Assembly (NCBI RefSeq): GCF_009801115.1
Contig: NZ_VTOL01000008.1
Span: forward strand, 248,001 to 312,000
Reading direction: 5' to 3'
Source: Dyadobacter sp. 3J3
Lineage (GTDB): Bacteria > Bacteroidota > Bacteroidia > Cytophagales > Spirosomataceae
Length of the DNA stretch: 64,000 bases
Each line of letters begins with the position of its first letter. Position 1 is the stretch's first letter. Below the pieces are notes generated by a model that was not told where the DNA came from, made no database searches, and was given only the letters and a program-made list of their open reading frames with translations. This document shows, in pieces, positions 8,838 to 17,225 of this stretch. The position numbers and the translations under genes were made by a program.

Positions 8838-9563
8838 ATGATGAAGATCTATATTACAAAACCAAGATATGTCTGCTACGGCCTGGTAAACTTCCTTATT
8901 TTGCTATGCTTTCAGCAAACCTGTGCTCAGACAATTGAGCATAATGCCTGGCTTTTCTGGTCGCATCAACAAAAAATTTCGGAACGATGGCAATTTAGCG
9001 CCGATGTTCAGGTCCGTTCAGCTGACAAGCTAGGTTATATAAACACATTACTAATCCGTCCGGGAATTGGTTACAAAATTGCAGATAACAAAACCATCAC
9101 CATTGGATACACTTATTTCGGCACTTGGGACAAAGAAAAGGAACCAAAGATTTACGAGCTCGAAAACAGAATATTTGAGCAATTTCAGATTGAAAATGAG
9201 ATACAAAGAACTGAAATCACCAACCGGTTCAGGTACGAGCAAAGGTTTCTTGATCAGCAGAACAGCAAAGCTTTTGCACAGCGTTTCAGATATTATGTTC
9301 AGGCACAAATCCCGCTTGTAACCAACCCGCTTTTTACAAAAGGATTATATCTGTCAGTCCAAAATGAACTGTTTCTAAATGTCCAGGGAAAAGATCAGGT
9401 AAATGATAACTTTTTTGACCAAAACAGATCCTATGCCGGACCAGGCTATCGTTTCAGTGAAAATCTGGACCTTGAGTTTGGATACATGTTTCGTTACCAA
9501 ATTGATAAAGAAAAAAATATACGTAATAACATTTTGCAGATTGTAGTCAAAAGTTCATTTTGA
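8838..9563 (+). CDS. DUF2490 outer-membrane protein
   Basis: 241 residues with an N-terminal signal peptide (to about CAQT, residue 31), then alternating aromatic/hydrophobic beta-strands: WLFWSHQQKISERWQF, IRPGIGYKI, ITIGYTYFG, RFRYEQRF and LEFGYMFRYQ. This is the DUF2490 pattern, a small predicted beta-barrel of the Bacteroidota outer membrane with no known substrate. M1 or M2 could be the start. No obvious terminator follows. Confidence 0.85.
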   Translation: MMKIYITKPRYVCYGLVNFLILLCFQQTCAQTIEHNAWLFWSHQQKISERWQFSADVQVRSADKLGYINTLLIRPGIGYKIADNKTITIGYTYFGTWDKEKEPKIYELENRIFEQFQIENEIQRTEITNRFRYEQRFLDQQNSKAFAQRFRYYVQAQIPLVTNPLFTKGLYLSVQNELFLNVQGKDQVNDNFFDQNRSYAGPGYRFSENLDLEFGYMFRYQIDKEKNIRNNILQIVVKSSF

Positions 9564-9771
9564 GTTAAGACCCACAGAATAATCTACTTTCACCATACGT
9601 ATAAATTTGGCTAGCAAATATTCTACACTAGTATCAAAATAATTGTACAACTATTAATAATATTTGTAACAATTTTTTCTAAATTTACGAAAACGAAATC
9701 CCTCTTCATATCCGTAGTGTCCTAGTAATAAAAGATAAACCTTATTTATTATTCATGAAAAATTCTACTGT

Positions 9772-10440
9772 ATGAAAATTTTACTGCGTTACTATTGGGT
9801 ATTACTATTGCTGATAGTAAATTTAGCCTGTACCGAAAAGGAACTTGCCAAAGAAAATGAACAGGATATCGTTATTAAAAAAGACGATGTTTTACCCCTG
9901 ATTGAAAATAAAACCTGGGGCCTCACTAAAATTGAAACACAAATTGGTACCGGCAGCAGATCGGAATTGCCATCTTCTCCTGAATACACTGCTTATAAAA
10001 CACAATGTTCCTTTGTTTATTCAAGCGGTTATGTAGGTTTCTATTCAGGAAATGAGTCAACTAGTGATTCTGTAAAACAAAACCATAACTTCCCGGCTTA
10101 TGCAAGGACCTTTTCCATTTTTACCAGAATAGTATTACCGGTTGGATTGGATTATAGCTGGGATGATTCTGCCGGAACTATGGTTACACATTGCTATGAT
10201 GGGACAAAAATCCTGAAAATTCCACTTGATCAAACTGCTTATCTGGAAAAGGGCAGCCTGATACTTTACAAGGATATGGCAACGGCCAGGGCCACTAAAA
10301 TACCCGAAAATATAACTTTGGTTGCCCAGGAAAAGGATGCTACCAAAGGTACCGTAACCTATTATTATTCATTCAGGCCGCTTTATCCCTATAAATTACA
10401 CACAACACAATGGGAAAACGATAATTTTGTTATGTTTTAA
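9772..10440 (+). CDS. Lipoprotein of unknown function
   Basis: 222 residues. The signal sequence ends in a lipobox (NLAC, Cys20), so the mature protein is a membrane-anchored lipoprotein. The rest is soluble and mixed alpha/beta with no motif I recognise; it contains YSSGYVGFYSG and FSIFTRIVLPVGLDY. A clear terminator follows and the gene appears monocistronic. Confidence 0.7.
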   Translation: MKILLRYYWVLLLLIVNLACTEKELAKENEQDIVIKKDDVLPLIENKTWGLTKIETQIGTGSRSELPSSPEYTAYKTQCSFVYSSGYVGFYSGNESTSDSVKQNHNFPAYARTFSIFTRIVLPVGLDYSWDDSAGTMVTHCYDGTKILKIPLDQTAYLEKGSLILYKDMATARATKIPENITLVAQEKDATKGTVTYYYSFRPLYPYKLHTTQWENDNFVMF

Positions 10441-10481
10441 AATTCATTGTGACCCTGAATTATATCACAATGCTTACAAGG

Positions 10482-10522
10482 AAAACCTGCTTCGACTTAA
10501 AAATGTCGTAAGCAGGTTTTTA
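10482..10522 (+). terminator. Rho-independent terminator after the lipoprotein gene
   Basis: A roughly 15-bp stem (10482-10496 with 10505-10520, one unpaired base) closes on AAAACCTGC/GCAGGTTTT and ends in a T run. It is placed 42 bp after the stop at 10440. Confidence 0.85.
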
Positions 10523-10640
10523 CTTTTGTATACTACAATCTTTTATTTTTCTGTTAAACCAATCACACTCCATTCAAATAAAGTCGCAAATCCCCCCTGA
10601 TAAAGTCGTTTTAAAACCCCGTTTTCGAAAATCCTTTATT

Positions 10641-10648
10641 TAATTTTG
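10641..10648 (+). promoter_or_regulatory. Possible -7 promoter element
   Basis: TAATTTTG fits the Bacteroidota -7 consensus TAnnTTTG and lies 68 bp before the VOC gene start. The -33 region is only a weak TTTCG match, so this is a tentative call. Confidence 0.3.
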
Positions 10649-10715
10649 ATATACTAAATCAGGATAAATAACAATTCGAAAATTATTATTTCTTAATATC
10701 TAAACGATTGACAAT

Positions 10716-11189
10716 ATGCAAAAGATAACGCCATTTTTATGGTACGACAATCAGTTGGAAGAAGCGATGAATTTATATATTTCAATTTTCAAAAATTCAA
10801 AAATTTTGAATGTTAGCCGATTACCAGGAGACGTACCCGGGTCTGTGGGCAAGGTTATTACAGCGACATTTGAACTGGATGGACAAACTTTCTACGGCCT
10901 CAACGGGGGGCCACATTTTAATTTTACAGAAGCAATTTCTTTTTTTGTTGATTGCAAAACACAGGAAGAAGTTGATGACTTGTGGGAACGACTCTCCGAA
11001 GGTGGATCTAAAAGTCGCTGCGGCTGGCTCAAAGATAAATTCGGAATTTCCTGGCAAATTGTTCCCTCAATTTTAGGCGAATTAATGGGCTCCAAAGATC
11101 CCGCCAAAGCTAAAAGCGTGATGCAGGCAATGATGAAAATGACAAAACTGGATATTGCACTATTGCAGGAAGCCTATGATAATGCCTGA
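10716..11189 (+). CDS. VOC-family protein, PhnB-like
   Basis: 157 residues, one vicinal-oxygen-chelate module of the PhnB / 3-demethylubiquinone methyltransferase-like group. Hallmarks are ITPFLWYDNQLEEAMNLY at the start, F.LDGQ.F.GLNGGP in the middle, and CGWLKDKFGISWQIVP near the C-terminus. Members fold as paired beta-alpha-beta-beta-beta units. The biochemical role of this subgroup is unknown, although the fold often binds a metal. No signal peptide is present. It stands alone. Confidence 0.88.
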   Translation: MQKITPFLWYDNQLEEAMNLYISIFKNSKILNVSRLPGDVPGSVGKVITATFELDGQTFYGLNGGPHFNFTEAISFFVDCKTQEEVDDLWERLSEGGSKSRCGWLKDKFGISWQIVPSILGELMGSKDPAKAKSVMQAMMKMTKLDIALLQEAYDNA

Positions 11190-11627
11190 AAAAATCTGAC
11201 TCATCCCTAACCTAAAAATTAGGTGATGAGCCAAAAAAATTGATTCAAACTTTCAAATTGCAATAAACAAGTACTTGTTGTTGGCCGGCATCTTTTTGAC
11301 ACCTGAATATTCATCTTGGTTCAATTACGCTCAAATTGTCATACGGAATACGATCAACGATGGTATTTTCACTTAATGTACTAGATAAATTAAAAAACGA
11401 TTACACTCAGCAGTATCCTGGCCTGCTGTTGGCTCATCTACATTTTGCTTGCAATTTATTATCTCCTGTAAGGAAACGCTCATTGGGAGCACCCTTTTTA
11501 AGTACATAAAATTCGATAAATTCGTTAACCTCATTTAGTTTCAAAAAAGACTTACGAAAAAAATCGTTATTTCTCTGTTTACCCAGGACTTACTAATTTT
11601 ATACTTCCATAATAATCAAATCTTTAC
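11190..11627. other. Gene-free stretch
   Basis: 438 bp with no open frame showing protein character. An imperfect hairpin (CTCATC...GATGAG, about 11200-11230) follows the VOC gene but lacks a T run on the plus strand. The sequence around 11400-11500 gives short hydrophobic fragments with stops that I could not assign. Confidence 0.5.
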
Positions 11628-12098
11628 ATGCAATCAGACGCCTCCACGCCGCAGGAATATATAGATTCCCTTCCGGATGACCGAAAATCTGCTGTTAACG
11701 AATTGAGAAAAATAATCCTTCAAAACCTGCCGACCGGATTTACCGAGGTTATGAGCTATGGGATGCTTGGCTATGTTGTCCCACATTCCATTTATCCGGA
11801 TGGATATCATTGCAATCCTTCATTACCGCTGCCTTTTATGAATGTAGCTTCGCAAAAAAACTTCATAGCCATTTATCATATGGGGATTTATGCCAATCCA
11901 AACCTTAAGGAATGGTTCACCAATGAATATGCTAAACACATGAAGACGAAACTCGATATGGGAAAAAGTTGCCTCCGTTTTAAAAAGATCAATGAGATAC
12001 CCTTTGAACTTGTTGGTGAGCTGGCATCAAAAATGACTGTGCAGGACTGTATTGGCATTTACGAAACGCAATATAAAAACAAGAGAAAAGGCAGCTAG
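11628..12098 (+). CDS. DUF1801 domain protein
   Basis: 156 residues of the DUF1801/YdhG-like family (PF08818). The family signature is visible as EYIDSLPDDRKSAVNELRK at the N-terminus, followed by YGMLGYVVP, FIAIYHMGIYA and CLRFKKINEIP. These small soluble proteins share a fold with a bacterial iron-chaperone-like group but have no established activity. No signal peptide is present. It converges with the anti-sigma gene, whose stop lies 66 bp away. Confidence 0.85.
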   Translation: MQSDASTPQEYIDSLPDDRKSAVNELRKIILQNLPTGFTEVMSYGMLGYVVPHSIYPDGYHCNPSLPLPFMNVASQKNFIAIYHMGIYANPNLKEWFTNEYAKHMKTKLDMGKSCLRFKKINEIPFELVGELASKMTVQDCIGIYETQYKNKRKGS

Positions 12099-12164
12099 CT
12101 CATTTCACGTTTTTATAATTTATTTAGCAAACCTTGTTATATTCTGGATCCTAATTTTGCATTT

Positions 12165-12443
12165 TTACAGGTTTTTGCCCAGCTCATTTTCAATTTTATC
12201 CTGCAAATGTCTTTTAAATTGTTCGTCCAGTTTTCTGTCCTTATTTTCTGAATCGCCTATGAGCCTTTTTGCCATTCGATTGATCAGAATGCTTTGTTTT
12301 TGAAAAATACGGCAAACCGAGCATCCTGTAAGGTGAATACGCAGTTTGATATTTTCGGTAAATGTTAACTTCTTAATCTGCTTTTTTTCAATCAGAAAAG
12401 TAGCGTGGCGGCAATTATAAATAATTCCTTTTATTGAATTCAT
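12165..12443 (-). CDS. Putative soluble anti-sigma factor with ZAS motif
   Basis: 92 residues from ATG 12443; an upstream in-frame start at 12482 would overlap the sigma gene more. The zinc-binding anti-sigma pattern H-x3-C-x2-C is present as H37, C41, C44 (HLTGCSVC), with C11 and H13 nearby. No transmembrane helix follows; the C-terminal half is charged (RLIGDSENKDRKLDEQFKR). The gene begins 11 bp after the sigma-factor stop, the usual ECF/anti-sigma layout, so it very probably holds that sigma factor inactive. Zinc-cysteine centres of this type are often redox sensors; that is inference here. Confidence 0.72.
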   Translation of the reverse strand: MNSIKGIIYNCRHATFLIEKKQIKKLTFTENIKLRIHLTGCSVCRIFQKQSILINRMAKRLIGDSENKDRKLDEQFKRHLQDKIENELGKNL

Positions 12444-12453
12444 AACGGTTAAA

Positions 12454-13068
12454 TTAAATCCAGTTTTTTTGAAGACAGGCACGAAGGTTAAGCTTGGCCC
12501 TATGAATGATCACCCAAAAATTAGCAGGTGTTATTTTCAATACCTCACAAATATTCTCCGTCGCGTCATCGTCCATATGTTTCATAGCAAAAACAGCAGA
12601 CCATAGAACAGGTAACTTTTCCATACATTTTTGAAGAATGATAGAAAACTCGTCATTCACCAACAAATCTTCCTCCACTCCTATCTCCTTCGGCCTGAAA
12701 TCTTCATTCCAGTGTCCGTCATCCGGATCAAAGAAATCTTTTTGTTCTTGTTCCGCATCTGAAACATCCGACTTCTTTAACAATCCCGAAGATTTTTTGC
12801 GATAAATATCAACAATTTTGTTTTTCAAAATCGCAGTCAACCAGGTACTTTCCGAACTTCTTCCCTCAAAAGTTTTAATTTTTTCCAAAGCCGCTAGAAA
12901 TGTTTCCTGCACCAGGTCTCTTGCCTGTTCTTCATCGTTAATGCGCGTAATAGCGTATGTATATAAGTAATCTGCATATTTTTTCACCCATTGAAGCGGA
13001 TCAATTGGTGAAATGCCGACGGGTGACCTACTTGTGCCCATTTGCGTTTTTGTATGAGTAATTTCCAT
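12454..13068 (-). CDS. ECF RNA polymerase sigma factor (TIGR02943-like)
   Basis: 204 residues with sigma-70 region 2 (YTYAITRINDEEQARDLVQETFLAALEKI) and region 4 (CEVLKITPANFWVIIHRAKLNLRACL). The link with the acidic D.W.....P and the closing ANFWVIIHRAK...LRACLQK.WI resemble the TIGR02943 sigma subfamily, whose members sit next to a small zinc anti-sigma factor as here. It is transcribed away from the cytochrome b / molybdoenzyme / MsrB operon, with a 12-bp inverted repeat in the shared upstream region. This suggests, without proof, that it controls that operon. Confidence 0.9.
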   Translation of the reverse strand: MEITHTKTQMGTSRSPVGISPIDPLQWVKKYADYLYTYAITRINDEEQARDLVQETFLAALEKIKTFEGRSSESTWLTAILKNKIVDIYRKKSSGLLKKSDVSDAEQEQKDFFDPDDGHWNEDFRPKEIGVEEDLLVNDEFSIILQKCMEKLPVLWSAVFAMKHMDDDATENICEVLKITPANFWVIIHRAKLNLRACLQKNWI

Positions 13069-13143
13069 TAAACCTGTCGACTAAAATTACCTTAAAAACA
13101 TTAAAATGTTCACCTTTTTTAAGGTTAGTCTGATTGTTGTTCA

Positions 13144-13179
13144 AAACCTTACAAATTTTTACTAAATTTTGTAAGGTTT
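13144..13179. promoter_or_regulatory. Perfect 12-bp inverted repeat in the divergent promoter region
   Basis: AAACCTTACAAA (13144-13155) pairs with TTTGTAAGGTTT (13168-13179) across a 12-nt AT spacer. It sits between the sigma-factor start (13068, minus) and the cytochrome b start (13242, plus). It could be an operator for a dimeric regulator or part of a hairpin. A third AAGGTT word occurs nearby at about 13121. TAAATTTT at 13163-13170 inside it is close to the Bacteroidota -7 element. Confidence 0.55.
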
Positions 13180-13241
13180 ATAAAAGATAAGTGACTAAGA
13201 ATAAAAAGCTAATTTGGAATATTATTTAAATACCTCATCAC

Positions 13242-13967
13242 ATGAAAGTTATTAAAGAAAAACATTCACTCGCCATGCGCTGGACGCATTGGGTCAATTT
13301 CCCGTTACTGACCATCATGATATGGAGCGGAATGTTGATTTATTGGGCAAATGATGCGTATTCAGTAACCATTTTTGGCTATACTTTTTATCATTTCTTT
13401 CCGGATTCAGTTTTTACATTTTTCCATATTCCTTACCGGCTTGCAGAAGGTATGGCATTTCACTTTTTGTTTATGTGGTTTTTTACTTTGAACGGCATAT
13501 TTTATGTTTTATACACGATTTTTTCAGGAGAATGGCGAAATCTTGTTCCTCAAAAAAAGTCGTTTAAAGAAGCTTGGCTTGTACTTTTACATGATCTGCA
13601 CATACGAAAAACTGCTCCTCCACAGGACAAATATAATGCAGCACAAAGGATTGCGTACACCGCCATAATTGTCATGGGTTTGGGTTCAGTTCTGACTGGT
13701 TTAGCGGTTTATAAGCCTGTTCAGTTTTACTGGCTATGCTGGATTTTTGGTGGCTACAATTTTGCCAGAATATTACATTTTTCTTTGACCCTCGGTTATT
13801 TATTTTTCTTTATTGTTCACATTGTTCAGGTAATTATTGCAGGTTGGAATAATTTCAGATCTGTAATTTCCGGCTTTGAAGTAGTTACAGAAGAACCAGC
13901 AATTGTGGCAGGATTAGCAGATGAAAATAAAAAGTCATCTGGTAATGAAAATCTTGCAATCGAATAA
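13242..13967 (+). CDS. Cytochrome b561-type membrane subunit (MsrQ-like electron donor)
   Basis: 241 residues, four or five transmembrane helices, of the prokaryotic cytochrome b561 / thiosulfate-reductase cytochrome b group (PF01292). Candidate haem-b ligands are H16 (RWTHW), H74 (MAFHF), H179 (RILHF) and H193 (FIVHI); the last pair shows the usual 14-residue spacing. The next gene, a periplasmic Mo-cofactor oxidoreductase, begins 25 bp downstream. The pair therefore resembles MsrPQ/YedYZ, where the membrane cytochrome passes quinol electrons to the molybdoenzyme. The family differs from true MsrQ (ferric-reductase-like), so the donor role is inferred. Confidence 0.82.
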   Translation: MKVIKEKHSLAMRWTHWVNFPLLTIMIWSGMLIYWANDAYSVTIFGYTFYHFFPDSVFTFFHIPYRLAEGMAFHFLFMWFFTLNGIFYVLYTIFSGEWRNLVPQKKSFKEAWLVLLHDLHIRKTAPPQDKYNAAQRIAYTAIIVMGLGSVLTGLAVYKPVQFYWLCWIFGGYNFARILHFSLTLGYLFFFIVHIVQVIIAGWNNFRSVISGFEVVTEEPAIVAGLADENKKSSGNENLAIE

Positions 13968-13992
13968 TTTCTATCTAAACCAGGATATCAAT

Positions 13993-14778
13993 ATGGATAT
14001 TATCGATCCAAAAAATAAAAAAGAACTTACCACAGATCAAAAGATCCGTAGAAGGACTTTTATTTCATTTGCAACATTTTTCGCAATGAGTGCTGCGGCT
14101 TACGAAGGCTGGGACTGGCTCTACCACGTACCGTCCGAAGCTAACGGGGTTACAGCCCGTGCCCGCAAACCACTGCGTGCTGCAATGAACAAAACCGAGC
14201 TTTTTTTCAGGAAGTTTTTCAGTAATAACCATCTGGTAAAAACGTATCCAAAATCAATGGCCGCTAAAAGAGTCAGGATCAATAGTAATATTGGAAATGA
14301 GGACAAAAATTTCAATCCTGAAAACTGGCAGCTTTCCGTTGTAAAAACTAATGGGGAAGTTTTGACTGTAAATATGGAAGCAATTAAAGCCTTACCAAAA
14401 ACCGAAATTATATTTGATTTTAAATGTGTGGAAGGCTGGGATCAGATCCAGCACTGGGCGGGTGTTCGTTTCATCGATTTTATCAAACATTATAAACTGG
14501 ATGATTTAACAAGCATGCAATATGTGGGAATGGAAACGCCAAGCGGAAAATATCAGGTTGGTCTGGATATGGAAAGCGCCTTGCATCCGCAAACGATTCT
14601 TGCATATGAAATGAATGATGCTCCTTTACAAACCGCTCACGGAGCACCGCTGAGATTGATTATTCCTGTAAAATATGGGATTAAAAATCTGAAATGTATT
14701 GGAAAAATAACGTTTAGTGACCAGCGACCTCCGGATTACTGGGCCAGAAGAGGTTATGACTATTACTCCGGACTTTAA
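13993..14778 (+). CDS. Molybdopterin-dependent oxidoreductase, sulfite-oxidase fold (MsrP-like)
   Basis: 261 residues from ATG 13993, chosen because earlier in-frame starts overlap the cytochrome b gene. The N-terminus has a Tat-like KIRRRTFISF followed by a hydrophobic stretch, so it is exported folded or anchored facing the periplasm. The sulfite-oxidase-type Mo-cofactor domain (PF00174) is shown by FKCVEGWDQIQHWAGVRF, with the molybdenum ligand Cys145, and by HGAPLRLIIPVKYGIKNLKCI. E. coli MsrP has the corresponding CVE...W motif and reduces methionine sulfoxide in periplasmic proteins. Position between a cytochrome b and an MsrB lipoprotein supports the same job. It could instead reduce another S-oxide. 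Confidence 0.85.
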   Translation: MDIIDPKNKKELTTDQKIRRRTFISFATFFAMSAAAYEGWDWLYHVPSEANGVTARARKPLRAAMNKTELFFRKFFSNNHLVKTYPKSMAAKRVRINSNIGNEDKNFNPENWQLSVVKTNGEVLTVNMEAIKALPKTEIIFDFKCVEGWDQIQHWAGVRFIDFIKHYKLDDLTSMQYVGMETPSGKYQVGLDMESALHPQTILAYEMNDAPLQTAHGAPLRLIIPVKYGIKNLKCIGKITFSDQRPPDYWARRGYDYYSGL

Positions 14779-14849
14779 TAAAAAAAACCTCAGAATCAGA
14801 ATTTTAATAAGTTAAAAATTGTTTTCAATAATCACTTCATATAAAAAAA

Positions 14850-15350
14850 ATGAAACCGTTAAATATAGTATTTGCAATGATTTTGCTGTTGTCAATGAAC
14901 GCATGCGGCCAAAATCCTAAGAATAAAAACAAAGAAAATACAGTGGACATCGCTGCATTTCCGGGTGCAAAAACGGATGCTGAATGGAAAAAAATGCTGT
15001 CTTCGGATGCATACCATATCATGGTTCAGCGAGGAACCGAGATTCCTTATCGGAATCCCTATTGGAACAATCACGAAAAAGGAACTTATGTAAGTGCGGC
15101 AACCGGCAAGCCATTATTCAGCTCGGATACCAAATTTGAATCAGGTACAGGTTGGCCAAGCTTTTTCAAACCCATTGACCCAAATGCTGTAAAAGTTGTA
15201 ACCGATAATTCGCTTGGTATGTCAAGAGATGAAGTTATTGAAACGAGCACAGGATTGCATTTAGGCCATGTTTTTGATGACGGACCTGCACCTACCGGAA
15301 AACGTTATTGCATGAATTCCTGGGCTATGAAATTTATTCCGGCCAAGTAA
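14850..15350 (+). CDS. msrB: Methionine-R-sulfoxide reductase MsrB as a lipoprotein, zinc-less form
   Basis: 166 residues. A lipobox (SMNAC, Cys19) anchors it to the envelope. The MsrB domain is clear: WKKMLSSDAY, GTGWPSFF, HLGHVFDDGP and the catalytic RYCMNSWAMKF with Cys154. The four zinc-binding cysteines of most MsrBs are absent (GTYVSAATGKPLF and ETSTGLHLGH occupy the CxxC positions), and the common resolving Cys is Thr in SGTGWPSF. It is thus a zinc-less, one-cysteine type that needs an external reductant. Following the cytochrome b and Mo-enzyme genes, it completes a methionine-sulfoxide repair set for extracytoplasmic proteins. Confidence 0.9.
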   Translation: MKPLNIVFAMILLLSMNACGQNPKNKNKENTVDIAAFPGAKTDAEWKKMLSSDAYHIMVQRGTEIPYRNPYWNNHEKGTYVSAATGKPLFSSDTKFESGTGWPSFFKPIDPNAVKVVTDNSLGMSRDEVIETSTGLHLGHVFDDGPAPTGKRYCMNSWAMKFIPAK

Positions 15351-15370
15351 GAATTCAAATAGTAGTTAAT

Positions 15371-15416
15371 GTAAAAACGGGTCAGCCAGGATAAAACTTG
15401 ACTGACCCGTTTTTAC
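15371..15416. terminator. Strong bidirectional terminator
   Basis: A 15-bp perfect stem (15371-15385 with 15402-15416), GC-rich in the core with A/T tracts at both outer ends, lies between msrB (plus, stop 15350) and the convergent hydrolase (minus, stop 15437). Confidence 0.88.
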
Positions 15417-15436
15417 ATGCTATATGATTTTCCAAA

Positions 15437-16381
15437 CTATTTCCCTTTCAAAAAACTTCGGATCGCGCCAAGGTATTGGTCAGGGTTATCCCTGATTTTG
15501 TTATGACCTGAATTTTCAATTATTTCTACTTTTGAACCTGGAATTTCCTTTTGAAATTCATACATCGTTTCCGGTCTTGCCTCATCAAAACGTCCCGTAA
15601 TGAATAAGACAGGTTCCTTTATTTCATGTAAATTGGGCGTTCTTTCAAAATTTTTCAACGTACCAGTTGCATTAAATTCCGTTGGGCCCCACATATATCT
15701 GTAAATATCTCCGTTACCTTTACCGGATCCTGCACAATCGGGGGCCGAAACTCGCATGCCGGATTTCCTGCTGAGGTAATTGATGTTGAAAGTATCCGTC
15801 GCAGCCATGTAAGATTTGTGATCGTACATTCTCAGGCCTTCGTATTTATTTATGGAATCCTGTACAGGTTTGGATAGTTGGGAAATCAGGATTTTGGCAT
15901 CCCGCATCCATTTCGAAGTACTAATCAGCGGCCCGGCAAAAATGACCGACTTCACTCCTTTCGGCTTTTTGGTTACCATATATTCAACAGCGACTGTTCC
16001 GCCCCAGGAACTTCCCAGAATATTAATTTCTTCCAGATCAAGTGCCTTTCGCAGAGCATCTACCTCATCAACAAATCTTGGAAGTTGCCAAAGCGTAGTA
16101 TCTGTGGGTCTGTCTGAATGACCGGAACCCAACTGATCATAAAATATAATGGGCCGGTCGTTTCCCAACGTGGAATATGCCGGAATTCCCTCACAACTTC
16201 TGCTGCCTGGCCCGCCATGGATCAATAACAACGGGACACCTTTTCCGGTACCTACAACTTTGTACCATATACGTCCACCATTAACTTTAACAAAACCCTC
16301 TCCCGGCTTTATTTTTTCAGGAATACTGCCCGTTAAAAAAGCGGAAACGACGAAAAGAGTGACTGTAAAAATTGATTTCAT
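15437..16381 (-). CDS. Proline iminopeptidase-like alpha/beta hydrolase (S33)
   Basis: 314 residues from ATG 16381, which gives a clean signal peptide MKSIFTVTLFVVSAFLTG; a longer frame reaches 16426. Features of the S33 proline iminopeptidase family are the oxyanion segment LLIHGGPG, the strand YDQLGSGHSD, the nucleophile elbow GSSWGG, the acid region GRFDEARPE, and the final His in ENSGHNK. These enzymes remove N-terminal proline or related residues from small peptides; related family members are esterases. Export is unusual for classical cytoplasmic Pip but common for Bacteroidota relatives. Confidence 0.87.
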   Translation of the reverse strand: MKSIFTVTLFVVSAFLTGSIPEKIKPGEGFVKVNGGRIWYKVVGTGKGVPLLLIHGGPGSRSCEGIPAYSTLGNDRPIIFYDQLGSGHSDRPTDTTLWQLPRFVDEVDALRKALDLEEINILGSSWGGTVAVEYMVTKKPKGVKSVIFAGPLISTSKWMRDAKILISQLSKPVQDSINKYEGLRMYDHKSYMAATDTFNINYLSRKSGMRVSAPDCAGSGKGNGDIYRYMWGPTEFNATGTLKNFERTPNLHEIKEPVLFITGRFDEARPETMYEFQKEIPGSKVEIIENSGHNKIRDNPDQYLGAIRSFLKGK

Positions 16382-16677
16382 AGTAAACCTGTTGTTTAAA
16401 TATCTCCAAAAACATATATTTTTCAATAGACATTATCATGAATTAATACATGGCTTTACCTAGTCTTTTGGCAGTCAGCCTTCGGTGAGTCAATCTGGTT
16501 AAGATTTGGTTAAATGCTTTAATCCGACTGCGACTTCTGATTGCCTAAATTAATCTTTCGTTATAATGTCCAATATAAGAAAAGTTTGAGTTAACAGGGT
16601 ATATAAAATCTACCGCATTGAAAGAATGCCGTAATCGCGTTTTATAAAAAAAATAAATGTTAAAATATTAAACGGAT

Positions 16678-17073
16678 TTATGGACAGACATACGTTGTCA
16701 TCATCAAAACAGAATCGGATAAAGCCAGAATAGTATGTGCAATATTTGGATGAAAAACAGCGATCTGTCCCTGAATACTTTGTATGATTTTCCCATCAGT
16801 TTCAGTCTGAATTTCTCCCTGCATTACCTGCAAAGTAAAAAACTCTTCCATGCGCTGATGATTCAGGACCGCTCCGGATTTCAAGGCTGTAATAACCATC
16901 GTCATACCTGAGGATTTAAAAACCGTTATTCCGTTCCTGTCGTTTTTCTCCCACGACTTCTCGTTTTTCAATTGTTCAACAAAACGTGGAATATCAATAA
17001 AAACATAAGGAGCATCAATAACACGATTTCCTTCCGGACGATTTTTGGTAGCTTGATTTGTTTTAATTTCCAT
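16678..17073 (-). CDS. Small cupin-fold protein
   Basis: 131 residues. After an N-terminal tail, residues about 45-130 form a cupin-like beta-barrel: GITVFKSSGMTMVITALKSG, then LQVMQGEIQTETDG (the G(X)5HXH-like region lacks the full His set), then IAVFHPNIAHTILALSDS with a His at the usual second metal position. It may be a sensor or storage cupin with altered metal binding. No partner gene is adjacent; the next gene upstream is divergent YihY. Confidence 0.65.
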   Translation of the reverse strand: MEIKTNQATKNRPEGNRVIDAPYVFIDIPRFVEQLKNEKSWEKNDRNGITVFKSSGMTMVITALKSGAVLNHQRMEEFFTLQVMQGEIQTETDGKIIQSIQGQIAVFHPNIAHTILALSDSVLMMTTYVCP

Positions 17074-17225
17074 AAGAAAAATGGTTTAATTATTTGCTGA
17101 ACAATTCAAATTTCATGCCATCACGTGAGCATATAAACCTACACATTTTACACGGTTTTTCCTTGGCATAAAAATTTATCTGAAGGATAAATTTCATTAA
17201 ACAACTGTCATCCACACAGACCTTT

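Noticed and set aside
11200-11230. Terminator after the VOC gene
   Set aside because: The hairpin has a bulge and is followed by A, not T, residues on the plus strand.
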